Shown in pieces: positions 63,433-64,000 of a DNA stretch of 64,000 nucleotides; the first letter of the stretch is position 1; each line of letters opens with the position of its first letter. The stretch comes from Phlebiopsis flavidoalba (taxonomy: Eukaryota; Basidiomycota; Agaricomycetes; Polyporales; Phanerochaetaceae). Under the pieces are notes generated by a model. The model did not search any database. It was not told the DNA's origin and worked only from the letters and a program-made list of their open reading frames with translations. Made by a program: the position numbers and the translations under genes. The stretch covers positions 124,001 to 188,000 of the forward strand of contig JAOCPU010000004.1 in the NCBI GenBank assembly GCA_035772785.1, read 5' to 3'.

Positions 63433-64000
63433 TCATGCGGCCTGTCTGAGCGTGCGTATACGCTTCAAGAATTCGGCATTGATCGGCCACGGGGTACCAA
63501 TCCAAGAAAACGAGCTCGGGTGTGATCCCTGTAATCGTCGTCGGTGTTGGGATGGACGAGTACTCTACAGAGTGCACAGTGACATAGGTATCAGCATATT
63601 TGGTGATAGTATCGGGCTATACTCACGAGCAAGGGCCGCATTCACTACCCCCTGCGGTTGACCACAAAGCCATCCGAAGAGGGCTCCTGTTTGGTGGCGG
63701 GCTGAACGTGTTGACTTCAAACATGGCCACCGGGTGTGGTGCCTAATTCTTAGGGTTAGTTATAGCGGGTGTGAACTTAGGTATGACGCAAACCGATTGG
63801 CTTGTCCCAGAATTTGTAGATGCGCAGCTGTGGGTGGCTATGTATGAATACAATGTATAATATTCTCGTTTTGTAGAAGGCACTACCTCTGGGAATTCGC
63901 GTCTGATACGCTCGTGCAGCTCCTTCGCAAAATTTGGACTGCTCGGGATCACTCTGCATGTAGTATACTTTGGACTCTGGTTTAATAACAAAATTTGGTC
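63433..64000 (-). CDS. DOPA 4,5-dioxygenase family protein, 5' partial at window edge
   Basis: Aromatic ring-opening dioxygenase of the DOPA-dioxygenase type (non-haem Fe), known from betalain pigment and catechol cleavage in fungi. On the minus strand, entering at 64000: SPNFAKELHERIRREFPE, intron, LRIYKFWDKPIG, intron (63760-63800 region), PHPVAMFEVNTFSP, RMALWST-type text (shifted from the usual GWLVVNRG), intron, VLVHPNTDDDYRDHT and IGTPWPINAEFLKRI, ending TLRQAA with TGA at 63433-63435. The HP-x-AMFE and LVHP-x-T histidines are the family's likely metal ligands. The gene is convergent with GH7, with a 196-bp gap. The N-terminus lies beyond the window. Confidence 0.85.

Overview
The window is nuclear DNA of a filamentous basidiomycete, most probably a wood-decaying agaricomycete (Polyporales-like). 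Genes are dense, lie on both strands, and are cut by many GT..AG introns of about 50-65 bp. Pyrimidine-rich leaders precede start codons. The gene set includes a GH7 cellobiohydrolase ending in a fungal CBM1, a DOPA-dioxygenase-family protein, basidiomycete-style Zn2Cys6 regulators and a Slt2-type MAP kinase. I cannot name the species from the sequence.

Layout, left to right: Kre9/Knh1-domain wall protein (+, partial); SAGA subunit Sgf73/ataxin-7 (+); cell-wall-integrity MAP kinase Slt2/Mpk1 (+); a 4-kb gene-poor island flanked by a decayed copy of the NBP35 3' end and holding one small secreted protein gene; NBP35 (-); a Zn2Cys6 transcription factor (-); 3 kb of unassigned sequence; makorin E3 ligase (-); dihydrodiol-dehydrogenase-like oxidoreductase (-); SAGA subunit Hfi1/Ada1 (-) head to head with TAF10 (+); RNA polymerase III subunit RPC4 (-); hypoxanthine/xanthine phosphoribosyltransferase (+); a decayed mitoferrin (+); symplekin/Pta1 (-); an unknown gene (+); ribosomal proteins S15 (-) and P2 (+); a second Zn2Cys6 factor (+); a membrane-anchored glycosyltransferase (-); TMA16 (+); a Gin4/Hsl1/Nim1-type kinase (-); DNA ligase IV (+); cystathionine beta-synthase (+); GH7-CBM1 cellobiohydrolase (+); DOPA 4,5-dioxygenase (-, partial).

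Most of the genes are core housekeeping functions. Three encode subunits of the SAGA coactivator (Sgf73, Hfi1/Ada1, and Taf10, which is shared with TFIID). Others serve RNA polymerase III, pre-mRNA 3'-end processing, cytosolic Fe-S assembly, purine salvage, ribosomes, DNA double-strand-break repair and transsulfuration. The right end turns to lignocellulose and aromatic metabolism.

Main caveat: almost every conserved gene needs one-base insertions or deletions, at intervals from about 50 to several hundred bases, before its protein can be read. Runs of 9-17 G or C sit inside conserved codons. Because essential single-copy genes are hit as well, I read this mainly as an unpolished assembly and not as mass gene decay. 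CDS spans below are therefore gene extents with introns and frameshifts included. They are not clean reading frames, and residue numbers are approximate.
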